DNA of 64,000 nt, taken from assembly GCF_001592825.1 (NCBI RefSeq), contig NZ_LTZG01000001.1, positions 1,240,001-1,304,000 on the forward strand, in the 5' to 3' direction. The position numbers and the translations under genes are program-made. The notes below the pieces were generated by a model that was given only the letters and a program-made list of their open reading frames with translations, had not been told where the DNA came from and ran no database searches. Below, in pieces: positions 56,110 through 64,000 of the stretch. Position 1 is the first letter of the stretch. Every line of letters starts with the position of its first letter. This stretch comes from Planococcus maritimus. GTDB lineage: Bacteria > Bacillota > Bacilli > Bacillales_A > Planococcaceae.

Positions 56110-57135
56110 TTATTTAGCGAACAATTTTTTCAATGTATCAGATGAAACGGCCCCTTCGCCACCAAAGATTGTGTAGAAAGAATCTTTTGATGCGAAGTCT
56201 TGAATTTGCTCTTTAGAAGCGGCAGCTGGCGTTTTGGCAGTCAAGACCAAAGGCCCGCCATACGAAGCAGTTAAAGAACTACCTGATAGTGCATCCGGAT
56301 AATTGGTGCCGGTTGCGATAGATACTTCATTTTCATCTACCAAGAAACCATTTTCCAATGCAAATTCGTTAAATTGTTGGTTAGTCTCATAACGAGTCGC
56401 ACCTGCGAAACGAATCGGCTCTTCTTCGAATAATGCTTCAACTGCCGGTCCTACTGCGCCTGTACCACCGACAACAAGCGGCCACTCCGGCTGGTTTTCT
56501 TCAATGTAATCCGCAACGACTGTTGGAACCGCGCCAGTTGCCGGCACAAGGAGAATCGGGTCAGCGTAAAGCGCTGCTGCCGGGGAAACGGACAATGAAT
56601 CTGCGAAGTTTGCGCCTGTAGCGACGTAAAGCGTGTCTCCCATGCCTACTTCTTCTGCGATGTTAACAGCGGTTTCGTAACGCGTCTTGCCGCTGATACG
56701 ATCCACTTTTACGCCAAGGTTCTTGATTTGGGTTTGGACTTTGTCAGAAATAGCACCAGTTCCGCCGACTAGGATAACGTTATCCGCACCCAATCGCTTC
56801 AACTCAGCCGCAAATCCTTCAGGCAGTGAATCTTTTTTCGTCAAAAGCAAAGGTGAATAATGAAGACCTGCCAGCGGTGCTGCAGCTAAAGCATCCGGGA
56901 AATCGGCGCCAGTCGCAACTACTACTGTTTCAATGCTGTCATCGTCCCAACCGTAAAAAGAAACTTCCAAGCTAGTCTGGTAGCGGTCACTGCCAAAAAT
57001 ACGGTCTGAATTGCCTTCCGTCAATGTGGCCGCAGAAGCTGCGCCAGTCGGTAAAACTGCTCCAAGAGCCAAAGCTGCAGTCAATGCCGCAGTCGTCAAA
57101 ACTTTGCTATAAGTCATCGTTAATCGTTTCCCCAT
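56110..57135 (-). CDS. Secreted protein with three cell wall-binding 2 (CWB2) repeats
   Basis: About 341 residues, exported. The signal peptide ends near GAASAAT (about residue 36). An ATG at 57117 (MTYSKVL) has GGGG upstream and is an alternative start, but the longer N-terminus carries Lys-Arg typical of a signal. Three CWB2 repeats follow: RIFGSDRYQTSLEVS, RISGKTRYETAVNIA and RFAGATRYETNQQFN, each with a VVATGA(D/N)FPDAL-type strand and VGGTGAV-type turn. These domains trimerise and hold proteins to anionic wall polymers. There is no extra catalytic domain, so it is probably a structural surface protein. Confidence 0.9.
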   Translation of the reverse strand: MGKRLTMTYSKVLTTAALTAALALGAVLPTGAASAATLTEGNSDRIFGSDRYQTSLEVSFYGWDDDSIETVVVATGADFPDALAAAPLAGLHYSPLLLTKKDSLPEGFAAELKRLGADNVILVGGTGAISDKVQTQIKNLGVKVDRISGKTRYETAVNIAEEVGMGDTLYVATGANFADSLSVSPAAALYADPILLVPATGAVPTVVADYIEENQPEWPLVVGGTGAVGPAVEALFEEEPIRFAGATRYETNQQFNEFALENGFLVDENEVSIATGTNYPDALSGSSLTASYGGPLVLTAKTPAAASKEQIQDFASKDSFYTIFGGEGAVSSDTLKKLFAK

Positions 57136-57333
57136 TCTGTAATGTATTCATTTCTTTTCCAATTATATGATATTTTACGAACATTACAATAGGTTTACAA
57201 AAATTTTTATTACTAGGCACAAATGCTTTTCTGTTTTCTTCATTTCAATAAGCTTTTTGCAACTTCATACTTTCTTTCCCTAACATCGAAAGTATCTTTT
57301 CTTTACGTCCACTTAAGGCAAGATGCACGGAAG

Positions 57334-57360
57334 GTTTATCGATTCTCGATTTTCGGGTAC
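57334..57360 (+). promoter_or_regulatory. Sigma-B-like promoter of the YflT-family gene
   Basis: GTTTAT (57334-57339), 15-bp spacer, GGGTAC (57355-57360), 52 nt before the ATG. The rest of 57136-57333 shows no clear element. Confidence 0.65.
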
Positions 57361-57412
57361 ATAAGCCGTAAAGACGAGTCGGTAAAAAATAACCTTACAG
57401 GAGGATGCGAGG

Positions 57413-57817
57413 ATGCAAAAACATGGCCACAAAATGATCGGTACATTCGATGTGCAGGCGGAAGTGATTCACGAAATCGGGGAATTGAAAGCACAGGGAT
57501 ATAGAGAACAAGACATGTACGTCGTCGCATTGAACGGCCAACAGCTGCAGATGGTACAAGGCCAGACAGATGTCCAGTTGAATACGGATGAAGGCGACTT
57601 CATGGATAAATTCAAATCATTTATTTCCGGTGAAGACCCAACGAAGGATGCACTCATTCAAATGGGGCTCTCTGATGCGGAAGCGGAACAATATTATCAG
57701 CAGATCCAAAACGGCAAGCTCGTTCTTTACGTCGATAGCGAATACGGCATGAACTACCGAAACTTTGATGCTGCAGCGGCGAAATTGACTGGCAAGGAAC
57801 AGGACGAAAACACCTGA
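57413..57817 (+). CDS. General stress protein 17M-like (YflT family)
   Basis: A 134-residue cytosolic protein. The N-terminal ~100 residues match the heat-induced stress protein YflT domain (MIGTFDVQAEVIHEIGELKAQGYREQDMYVV; DALIQMGLSDAEAEQYYQQIQNGKLVLYVD). In Bacillus this family belongs to the sigma-B regulon but has no known activity. GGAGGATGCGAGG precedes the ATG. A sigma-B-type promoter is visible upstream. Confidence 0.87.
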   Translation: MQKHGHKMIGTFDVQAEVIHEIGELKAQGYREQDMYVVALNGQQLQMVQGQTDVQLNTDEGDFMDKFKSFISGEDPTKDALIQMGLSDAEAEQYYQQIQNGKLVLYVDSEYGMNYRNFDAAAAKLTGKEQDENT

Positions 57818-57890
57818 ATAAAAGGAAATCTTCACAAAGCGTGTTTCCCGCCCATCCGAAACGAAGTCGAAGCCATCTCAGTAAAAATGC

Positions 57891-57930
57891 AAAAAGCGAT
57901 TCCGAAAATATACGGAATCGCTTTTTTTAC
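57891..57930. terminator. Terminator between the YflT and Yip1 genes
   Basis: Stem AAAAGCGATTCCG / CGGAATCGCTTTT with an 8-nt loop and a T7 tail on the plus strand. Confidence 0.85.
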
Positions 57931-57936
57931 TTTCCT

Positions 57937-58575
57937 TTAAAATACCGTAAACAAGATGGCCACCAAGAAGAAGATAACGACAACAGATAGTAGAAAAGAA
58001 GGAATTACAATGACGAAAAACCCTTTCCACGCTGAAAAACGATGCGCTTCTCCCACTGCCTTGCATTGAATGACAAAGGTCCAGACTGCAACGATAAACG
58101 ATGCGGCCAGCAGTATAAAGCCAATTACCATGCCGATTCCCGTATCCGGTTCAACCATAGCGGATTCACTTTCCATATAAAAGGTTGCCGGTGATACAAG
58201 GAGCCAAATCAGCCACATTGGCAAAAGCCAAATTTGCGGAATGCTCGAGGTGATGACTGCCCGGAACATTTCCGTATAAGTCCCGACCCCGCCGAACAAC
58301 TTGCCGAACAAAAGATAAATGCCGGAAGCAATCGAAATCCCGACCAAGACAGCAAGAGGTCCTAAAAACAAAGATCCGAGGATGACTGTCACTGTAGAAA
58401 AGAATTGTTCCTCGCTTGATGCACCCGAAAGTCCCCCTGCAAAGCCCGTCAAGACGAGAAGTAGAACAATAAAACTTGTCGGCTTTTCTTCAATAACATA
58501 ACGGACGGTCTCGCGCGGACGTGTCCAAATAGCCGTAAATGGATTTAATTGAGTGTATTCAGTCGCTTCACGCAT
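57937..58575 (-). CDS. Yip1-domain membrane protein
   Basis: About 212 residues from the ATG at 58575 (MREATEYTQLNPF); a GTG four codons upstream is possible. An N-terminal cytosolic part (FTAIWTRPRETVRYVIEEKP) is followed by five hydrophobic segments, the layout of bacterial Yip1 (PF04893) proteins. A TM region with GGVGTYTEMFRAVITSSIPQ is typical. The function is unknown; bacterial members are often near transport genes. Confidence 0.82.
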   Translation of the reverse strand: MREATEYTQLNPFTAIWTRPRETVRYVIEEKPTSFIVLLLVLTGFAGGLSGASSEEQFFSTVTVILGSLFLGPLAVLVGISIASGIYLLFGKLFGGVGTYTEMFRAVITSSIPQIWLLPMWLIWLLVSPATFYMESESAMVEPDTGIGMVIGFILLAASFIVAVWTFVIQCKAVGEAHRFSAWKGFFVIVIPSFLLSVVVIFFLVAILFTVF

Positions 58576-58696
58576 GCCATCGACCACCCTGATGTTCTTT
58601 TTCTGTAATATTCATGAGCACTTCCCCCTTATATTTCCATCTAATCATATTCCACTATTCTTGTAAACAACTGGAAGAATAGATTCTACCCCTATA

Positions 58697-58729
58697 AAAA
58701 AAGCTCAGGCACGCTCGCCTAAGCTTTTC
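58697..58729 (-). terminator. Terminator of the SDR operon
   Basis: Stem AAAAGCTcAGGC / GCCTaAGCTTTT, followed on the minus strand by T7. It overlaps the last codons of the SDR gene. Confidence 0.8.
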
Positions 58730-59606
58730 GGTGACCGCCAGGAGGATTCTCCCTTTCCTCTGTCGATTCATGCAGAATTCCACTATGCGCCGCTTTAGGC
58801 GGCAATTTTTCAAGATTGATCCTAACGAAACGCGCTGAACGTTTCTCTCTTACTTTCGGTGCCATCCGCGATAATAAGCGTATAGTTTTCGTTCGTTTAC
58901 CAACTTCTACTACTTCTCTCGGCTCATCGATTAAGTCAAGGATCACTTTGGCTGCTTGCCGGGGATCGTTCATCGACTTCATATCGACGACTTTCCCGGA
59001 ATAATTCCCCGCATATTCGAACCACGGCGTATCTGTTGCCCATGGGAGCACCGAACAAACATGGATGTCATGGTAGCCTTCGAGTTTCATTTCTTCATTG
59101 AGCGCTGAACTGAAACCGAGAACGGCATGCTTGCTGGCGCTGTAGCCGGTAAAATAGGGAAAAGAGACATCACTCGCTACCGAGCCAATATTGATCAAGG
59201 TGCCGCTGCCGATTTCTTTAAAATGGCGAAGCGCAAAATGACTGCCGTTTACTGTTCCTTTGACGTTCACTTCCACCATGCGCGTGAGATCTTCGAGCGG
59301 AATAGATGTGAACGGGCCAATCACTCCCACACCTGCGTTGTTAATCCATACATCGATTTTCCCAAAACTGGTCAAGGCTTCCTCAAACAACCAAGCGACA
59401 TCCGCTTCACGACTGACATCCATCGTTACGGCAATGGCATTTGGCCCGAGTTCACAAGCAAGCGCTTCGATCAAGCCGGTGCTGCGTGCTGCCAGGACCA
59501 AATTGGCCCCGTCTATGGCCAATTGCCTTGCCACTTCCTTGCCGAGCCCGCTGGAGGCACCGGTAATGACGATTGTCTGACCGCGCCGCGATTTTTCCTG
59601 TGCCAT
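58719..59606 (-). CDS. SDR-family oxidoreductase, paralogue 2 of tandem pair
   Basis: About 295 residues from the ATG at 59606, which lies four nt after GGAGGAGG. Seen: TGASSGLG cofactor loop, NNAGVG, catalytic Ser in INIGSVAS, and Tyr-Lys in YSASK. The C-terminal extension beyond the usual ~250 residues is basic (RTKTIRLLSRMAPKVREKRSARF). It resembles the preceding gene throughout, so the pair arose by tandem duplication. The longer frame overlaps the upstream gene by 4 bp. Substrate unknown. Confidence 0.87.
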   Translation of the reverse strand: MAQEKSRRGQTIVITGASSGLGKEVARQLAIDGANLVLAARSTGLIEALACELGPNAIAVTMDVSREADVAWLFEEALTSFGKIDVWINNAGVGVIGPFTSIPLEDLTRMVEVNVKGTVNGSHFALRHFKEIGSGTLINIGSVASDVSFPYFTGYSASKHAVLGFSSALNEEMKLEGYHDIHVCSVLPWATDTPWFEYAGNYSGKVVDMKSMNDPRQAAKVILDLIDEPREVVEVGKRTKTIRLLSRMAPKVREKRSARFVRINLEKLPPKAAHSGILHESTEERENPPGGHRKA

Positions 59607-59623
59607 GTCGCCTCCTCCTTTCT

Positions 59624-60529
59624 TCACAGCTCTTCTTGTTGTTCAAAACGCTCACGCAAATCTCCCGAAACCGCACGCCCTTCCTCAACCGGCTCATGCA
59701 GGCTGCCAGAAGTCAGCCCCGCTGCCGGAGCCGATTCGATCATTTCTTTTAATTCCTGTCCGCTGAGCCCCTTCGAAAGAGTTGGCACAAGCTGCCCAAA
59801 AATAGCCGCCGCTTTCCCCTTGCCGACTTCCAAGTTTTTTCTCGGTTCATCAATCAAGCCGAGAATGGCTTCGATTACTTTGAGCGGGTCATCCGGCGGA
59901 CCGACCACTATCTCATGTCCGGAATAATTAGCTGCATGCTCTGTCCATGGAGTATCCGTGACCCAAGGGTCGATGGAGCAGACATGGATATTCGGAAAAT
60001 CTTCCAGCTGAAGCTCTTCATACAAGCCATCCGACAAGCCGCTGACGCCAAATTTACTGCCAGTATAAGCAGCTCCATAGGGCATCGGTATTTTGCTCGC
60101 AAATGACGACACATTAATCAAGGTCCCGTACTTTTGTTCCTTAAACCGGCGCAGCGCAAAATGGCTGCCGTACATAGTGCCCAGCATATTGACTTCGACT
60201 ATGCGATTCAAATCGCGCAGCGGCGTGTTGGTAAATGGCCCGTAGACACCGGTTCCAGCGTTATTGATCCACACATCGATGCTGCCAAAATTGTTTACCG
60301 CCGCTCTATGCAAACTTTCGACATCTTTTGCATGACTGACGTCTGCGGTTACAGGAACGACCAACGGACCCAGTACGCCTGCCAGTTCCTCGATCAATCG
60401 CGTCCTGCGGGCAGCAATGACCAATTTCGCCCCTTCTCCCGCTAAGCGCTCAGCCAACCCACGGCCGATTCCACTTGACGCTCCGGTAATGACTACAACT
60501 TTTCCACGCATGGAAGTGTTTGCCCCCAC
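59624..60529 (-). CDS. SDR-family oxidoreductase, paralogue 1 of tandem pair
   Basis: 301 residues. The GTG at 60529 is preferred because AAGGAGGCGGG sits at proper spacing; an ATG six codons in (60511) is the alternative. Seen: TGASSGIG, NNAGTG, Ser in INVSSFAS, and Tyr-Lys in YTGSK. Shared features with the downstream paralogue include IDVWINNAG, GSHFALR(R/H)FKE and the SGxLHE tail. A sigma-B-type promoter with a perfect GGGTAT lies upstream, so this pair may be stress-induced. Confidence 0.87.
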   Translation of the reverse strand: MGANTSMRGKVVVITGASSGIGRGLAERLAGEGAKLVIAARRTRLIEELAGVLGPLVVPVTADVSHAKDVESLHRAAVNNFGSIDVWINNAGTGVYGPFTNTPLRDLNRIVEVNMLGTMYGSHFALRRFKEQKYGTLINVSSFASKIPMPYGAAYTGSKFGVSGLSDGLYEELQLEDFPNIHVCSIDPWVTDTPWTEHAANYSGHEIVVGPPDDPLKVIEAILGLIDEPRKNLEVGKGKAAAIFGQLVPTLSKGLSGQELKEMIESAPAAGLTSGSLHEPVEEGRAVSGDLRERFEQQEEL

Positions 60530-60573
60530 AGTACCCGCCTCCTTCTTAGAAAAGCACAGAGTTTTATCTATAA

Positions 60574-60599
60574 ATACCCTTTTTGAATATTCAGAAAAC
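60574..60599 (-). promoter_or_regulatory. Sigma-B-like promoter of the SDR pair
   Basis: Minus strand GTTTTC (60599-60594), 14-bp spacer, GGGTAT (60579-60574), 44 nt before the GTG start. Confidence 0.65.
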
Positions 60600-60710
60600 C
60601 ATTTATAGCAGTGCTTGAGAAGAACAGTTCTAAAGGTACGGATACAAGAATCACACCTCTACCTAAACACCTACGGTAGGAGAGGGTTCGACTGAAAGTT
60701 TCCCATACAA

Positions 60711-60741
60711 AAAGAGCAGCACCTGTATAAGTGCTGCTCTC
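60711..60741 (-). terminator. Terminator of the sigma/anti-sigma operon
   Basis: Stem AGAGCAGCAC / GTGCTGCTCT with an 8-nt loop, 19 bp after the anti-sigma stop codon. Confidence 0.8.
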
Positions 60742-60759
60742 AGAATAATTTTAATGCGA

Positions 60760-61509
60760 TTATGCTTCTGGCTCGATCGCTGCGCTAAGGACTACTTCGC
60801 CTTTAGGCGTAGTGTTCCCGCGATTCGGTTCTAATGTAACAGCGATGGTATCCCAGCCTTCTGTGTCTTCTTCTAGACTGAAGAACACAGCGCCTTCATT
60901 TTCCTGGCTCGGCGTAAAGGCACCGGTTGGAATCGGCTTGCCGTCTTTCAGCAGCCATACCTGATAGACTTCATCCCCGCTCGTCGGCTGCAGCTGATTT
61001 GCCTGAACTAAAAGGTTCAGCGCTCCTTCTTCATGGACCAATGCAGCCGTCCCTGCTCCTGCAAATGTTTCACTTGCCTGCAAATCGACTGTCTCAAAAG
61101 CAACTTCAGGTGCTGTTGGAGCGTTTGGTTGATCGTTTAGTTCGTAAAACGCGTAGGCGTTTCCGAGCAGCGAGACGAGTAGCGCCGCTGCGACGAGCGG
61201 TGTCCACTTTGAAGTCCGGAAGCCCCGTTTTGGCATCGCTACAGGAGGCACCGTTTTTTCACGTATGGGCGTCGGTTTTTCGATAGGCGCCTCTTGCTCA
61301 CCCTCATCGAAGACCGTATCCAAAATGCGAGCTTTCATGCCAGCATCCGGCTGTACCGGTTCCGCCAGATAAGGGAGCTCTCCTGTCGCATCGACAATAT
61401 CGCGACATTCTGGACACTCCGCTAAATGTGCTTCAAATTGTTTTTGCTCTTGCTCGTCTAACGTGCCATTCAAATAATCAATCAATTGATCACAATTCAC
61501 GTTTGTCAT
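60760..61509 (-). CDS. Transmembrane anti-sigma factor (zinc-finger plus RskA-type domain)
   Basis: 249 residues. The N-terminal zinc-binding anti-sigma motif is H28-x3-C32-x2-C35 (HLAECPEC). One transmembrane helix spans about residues 104-126 (WTPLVAAALLVSLLGNAYAF). The extracytoplasmic C-terminus (about 135-249) matches the anti-sigma-K/RskA domain (VYQVWLLKDGKPIPTGAFTP). It overlaps the sigma gene by 20 bp, so their synthesis is coupled. It should hold the ECF factor at the membrane until an envelope signal triggers proteolysis. Confidence 0.9.
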   Translation of the reverse strand: MTNVNCDQLIDYLNGTLDEQEQKQFEAHLAECPECRDIVDATGELPYLAEPVQPDAGMKARILDTVFDEGEQEAPIEKPTPIREKTVPPVAMPKRGFRTSKWTPLVAAALLVSLLGNAYAFYELNDQPNAPTAPEVAFETVDLQASETFAGAGTAALVHEEGALNLLVQANQLQPTSGDEVYQVWLLKDGKPIPTGAFTPSQENEGAVFFSLEEDTEGWDTIAVTLEPNRGNTTPKGEVVLSAAIEPEA

Positions 61510-62068
61510 CCAGAACTCCCCCTTCCTGCACTGCTTGCAAGGATGTTTTTAATTTCTTTAATGCTAAGCGGATTCGACTCTTCACTGTTCCAAGTGGAAT
61601 GCCGCATGTTTCTGCGATGGTTTCATGTGTGTAGCCTTTAAAATAAAATAGTTGTACCATTTTCTGTTGCTCCTCCGATAAATGCCGGACGGCTTGATGA
61701 ATCTGGTCGCTCTTTTCTTGCCATTCAGCAGTTTCTTCCACTGAAGAATCCGTGCTTTCCATTTCGGCAATCTCATCCAATGGAACGGACGGTTTTTTCT
61801 GTTTGCGGATCAAATCCACTGCCGAATTACGCGACATTGTTACCAGCCAGGCGACAAACTTGCCTTTGCTTTCATCATAACTGCCGATTCCCCGCCATAC
61901 TTTGACGAATACTTCCTGCAGCGCTTCTTCTGCCAAATCCCGGTCTCCCGTCATTTTACACAGGTAGGAATAAAGCATTTTTTCGTAGCGGTCGTACAAT
62001 TCCTCGAGCGCTTCCTTGTCCTTGCTCCTGACGCGCTCGTATAGCAATGCATCTGAAATTTTTTCCAT
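61490..62068 (-). CDS. ECF-type RNA polymerase sigma factor
   Basis: 192 residues. Region 2 spans about 18-90 (YDRYEKMLYSYLCKMTGDRDLAEEALQEVFVKVWR; WLVTMSRNSAVDLIRKQ). Region 4 spans about 125-178 (LSEEQQKMVQLFYFKGYTHETIAETCGIPLGTVKSRIRLALKKL). An acidic linker lies between. The pairing with an RskA-type anti-sigma resembles the SigK-like ECF group. AAGGGG precedes the ATG. It is divergent from a class F sortase gene, which may be one of its targets. Confidence 0.92.
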   Translation of the reverse strand: MEKISDALLYERVRSKDKEALEELYDRYEKMLYSYLCKMTGDRDLAEEALQEVFVKVWRGIGSYDESKGKFVAWLVTMSRNSAVDLIRKQKKPSVPLDEIAEMESTDSSVEETAEWQEKSDQIHQAVRHLSEEQQKMVQLFYFKGYTHETIAETCGIPLGTVKSRIRLALKKLKTSLQAVQEGGVLDDKREL

Positions 62069-62421
62069 ACCGTTTCCCCTTTGTCGCAGATTTCGTATAC
62101 TTAGCTTACTACACTCTGCAGCATTTAGGTTGTTTAACTCTTTTTTTGGTTCTTACTTATTCAACGCACAAAATAAACGATTAGTTCACTTTCTGTGGCT
62201 TTTTCTTTGCCGACGCCCCAAATTATTTTGTCATCGCCAATGATTAAATACAGGAAAAAAGTGATCCAAACCATGTTTTTTTGCGTTATTACTATTAAGA
62301 GGCCATTCAGGCCAAGACCGGCAAGAAAGCAAAGAAATCTGAAGCTTTCTGTTTCCAAAGCCGGCCGCGATCAGTCAAAATGAACATATTGATTAATGAA
62401 CGATGGAAGGTGGATGTGCAG
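62069..62421. other. Divergent intergenic region between ECF sigma factor and sortase
   Basis: About 350 bp, AT-rich. It must contain promoters for both genes. On the minus strand an AAC-rich stretch (AAACAACCTAAATG near 62130) could be an ECF-type -35 region, but I cannot assign boxes with confidence. No gene, riboswitch or repeat is visible. Confidence 0.5.
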
Positions 62422-63405
62422 ATGAGACAATATTTAATCATGGGATTGGCTACAGCCCTTTGTATTACGCTATTCTTCATTCTCGACCCGTTGAATAGCC
62501 AAGATTCACAAAAGACCGAAAGCCAAACGGCCGACACCACCCAGACAGCCGCTAAACCGGCTGAAGAAAAAACGCCAAGCGAACGGCTCGATACCCAGTA
62601 TAAAGACAAAATCGCTGAATTTCCTGTCCGCCCCGTGCAACAGAAAAAGCTGGCAGAACTGCGCCAAGAACGAATCGACAATTTGCTCGGTATGAAACCG
62701 GTACGCATTTCAATTCCTTCTATAGGAGTCGATGCCGCCATTGAAGAAACCGGCGTATTGGACAACGGCGAGATGGGCGTCCCGGATGATGTCGACCAAG
62801 TCGGCTGGTTCGCTCCAGGCTTTAAAGCAGGCGCAGAAGGCAATACCGTTCTTGCCGGCCACGTCGACAGCCTGACAGGCCCCGCCGTCTTTTACAAACT
62901 CGATCAATTGAAAACAGGCGATCAATTTACCCTGACAGACAAAGACGGACGCGAAATGGTATTTGAAGTGCGCGGCACCTCAAGCTACATCACGGACGAG
63001 GCACCGGTACAAGAAATCTTCGGACGTTCAGACAAACGCATGGTAAACCTCATCACATGTACTGGCGATTACAACCGCGACATCGGTTCTCATGAAGAAC
63101 GCCTAGTCGTTTCCGCAGAACTCATATCCGATTCGGCCATGAAAGAACAAACACCTGACGCTCCTGATAACGTGAAACTTAACGCAGCTTCATTATCATG
63201 GTACGCCGTTCGTGACGATTCTGTTGTAGGCTACCGCGTCTATGAAGAAGACATTGAAAGCGGCGAAGCAGAGAAAATCGCAACCATCTCCCTATTCGAA
63301 CGCAAAAGCATTGCGCTTGAAGCCGACGAATCGAAACGCTATTACGTTGTTTCTGTTAACGTCGACTTGGAAGAATCCGAAAAAGCTTATGTAGCTGAAA
63401 AATAG
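62422..63405 (+). CDS. Class F sortase with C-terminal fibronectin III-like extension
   Basis: About 327 residues from MRQYLIMG (62422), eight nt after GGAAGGTGG; the ATG at 62380 has no such site. A transmembrane anchor spans 5-22. A Thr/Lys/Glu-rich linker leads to the sortase domain, about 92-235, with catalytic H147 (LAGHVDS), C213 (ITCTG) and R227 (EERLVV). Residues ~246-327 look like an FN3-type beta sandwich (LSWYAVRDDSVVGYRVYEE; KRYYVVSVNVD), an unusual addition. Class F sortases are common in actinobacteria and known in Firmicutes; their substrates are poorly defined. No LPXTG-type substrate is seen in the window. Confidence 0.85.
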   Translation: MRQYLIMGLATALCITLFFILDPLNSQDSQKTESQTADTTQTAAKPAEEKTPSERLDTQYKDKIAEFPVRPVQQKKLAELRQERIDNLLGMKPVRISIPSIGVDAAIEETGVLDNGEMGVPDDVDQVGWFAPGFKAGAEGNTVLAGHVDSLTGPAVFYKLDQLKTGDQFTLTDKDGREMVFEVRGTSSYITDEAPVQEIFGRSDKRMVNLITCTGDYNRDIGSHEERLVVSAELISDSAMKEQTPDAPDNVKLNAASLSWYAVRDDSVVGYRVYEEDIESGEAEKIATISLFERKSIALEADESKRYYVVSVNVDLEESEKAYVAEK

Positions 63406-63406
63406 C

Positions 63407-63445
63407 AAAATCCCTGTCCGGCATTGCCGGACAGGGATTTTTTTG
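63407..63445 (+). terminator. Terminator of the sortase gene
   Basis: Near-perfect stem AAATCCCTGTCCGGCA / TGCCGGACAGGGATTT, followed by T7. Confidence 0.92.
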
Positions 63446-63630
63446 CGTTCGACGCCGAGTGGCAAGGGTGAGCCGACGCCATAAGACAATTGCCCTTTTT
63501 GGCTTATGGCTAGAGGCCATCCCATAGCCGGCCAGCGATTAGAAAAACGAATCTCGATTTAACGATTGAAGACATTTATGCGTATACACTTTCACGTTCT
63601 CATCTACACTCATTCAAGGAAGCGATTTCC
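63446..63630. repeat. Inverted dispersed copy of the 2.5-3.5 kb repeat
   Basis: Read on the minus strand: GGAAATCGCTTCC, then GGCCGGCTATGGGATGGCC, the hairpin GCCATAAG / CTTATGGC, and GTCGGCTCACCC. The order is the same as in the tandem array. Both hairpin arms carry A-T where most array copies have G-C. It lies between the sortase terminator and the partial EamA gene. Confidence 0.75.
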
Positions 63631-63643
63631 GGATGGAAAAGGA

Positions 63644-64000
63644 TTAGCTACCTTTCTTAAAGCTCAGCGTCGTCACCGTTAGAAGAATAATCATCATACC
63701 GATAATCTGGACAATCGCTAGTGCATCGCCAAGCAAAACCACGCCAAATAACGAAGCAGTCACAGGTTCTACCATTGCAATAATCGAAGCGGTAGAAGGC
63801 GCAGTCTGTTGTACGCCAATCGTATAGAGCGCAAACGAAAGGCCAGCGCCTACAATCCCGATGGCCAAAAACCAAACGGCATCACTTGAACTGAACACAG
63901 AGGCCGCTTCTTTGCCATCGATAAAAAAAGCGAGCACGGCGCTGAAAGCGATAAATGCAAACGTCAAAACCAGTTGCGGCCTGCCACTTTCAGATGCATT
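63644..64000 (-). CDS. EamA/DMT-family transporter, C-terminal part
   Basis: The frame is open from the window edge to a stop at 63644 (about 118 residues, C-terminal EamA repeat). Four hydrophobic segments are visible, with LGVVLLGDA-like SLFGVVLLGDALAIVQIIGMM and APSTASIIAMVEPVTA, typical of the last EamA domain. The N-terminal EamA repeat lies outside the window. Substrate unknown. Confidence 0.85.
   Translation of the reverse strand, partial: NASESGRPQLVLTFAFIAFSAVLAFFIDGKEAASVFSSSDAVWFLAIGIVGAGLSFALYTIGVQQTAPSTASIIAMVEPVTASLFGVVLLGDALAIVQIIGMMIILLTVTTLSFKKGS

Overview
The window looks like a chromosomal segment of a pigmented, low-to-mid GC Bacillales bacterium of the Planococcaceae (Planococcus/Planomicrobium-like). 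This is inferred from C30-type carotenoid desaturase genes, an RsbR-type stressosome protein with several sigma-B-like promoters, strong AGGAGG ribosome binding sites, CcpA-type cre sites, an L-box riboswitch and dispersed repeats typical of the family. Most genes are housekeeping or general metabolism. I saw no rRNA, tRNA, CRISPR array, prophage or transposase.

Layout. 1-2321: the first two genes of a leftward carotenoid operon, the distal one cut by the window edge. 2382-3650: no gene; four tandem copies of a ~245-bp repeat. 3684-11611: LysM-3D cell-wall protein, DbpA helicase, an ATP-grasp / alpha-E-transglutaminase operon, a YtxH-like protein, an HD-GYP phosphodiesterase and a secreted protein. 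11933-20286: glutamate synthase (gltB-gltD) and recQ. 20445-23630: small metabolic and regulatory genes. 23742-25850: two half-size DUF1538 membrane proteins with a tandem-PII protein. 26163-35387: catalase, a CDP-glycerol transferase, exonuclease III, transporters, a stress protein, MsmX and RlmN. 36063-40076: two CoA-transferase paralogues flanking a LytTR regulator. 40301-50462: transporters, a MerR-B12 (CarH/LitR-type) regulator and an RND pump. 50570-57817: membrane and peptidase genes, dapA with its lysine riboswitch, an RsbR-like protein, a CWB2 protein and a stress protein. 57937-64000: a Yip1 protein, two SDRs, an ECF sigma/anti-sigma pair divergent from a class F sortase, and a partial EamA permease.

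The most interesting signal is a shared operator. TTGTATA-N4-TTGTATAAC, two TTGTATA units exactly 11 bp apart, occurs three times. Each copy lies 22-29 nt upstream of a start codon: the carotenoid operon (2351-2370, minus strand), the MerR-B12 regulator (41722-41741, plus) and the RND pump (50485-50504, plus strand, gene on minus). CarH proteins are known to bind 11-bp direct repeats and to release them in light. The regulator carries the Trp-x9-Glu-His and Glu-x-His-x2-Gly signatures of the adenosyl-B12 photoreceptors. I infer a small B12/light regulon joining pigment synthesis, its own sensor and an efflux pump.

Other signals: a dispersed repeat family whose hairpin shows compensatory base changes; an alpha-E/transglutaminase fusion that keeps an internal ribosome binding site; a split DUF1538-PII operon; four sigma-B-like promoters; and a terminator duplicated on both sides of an inserted repeat.
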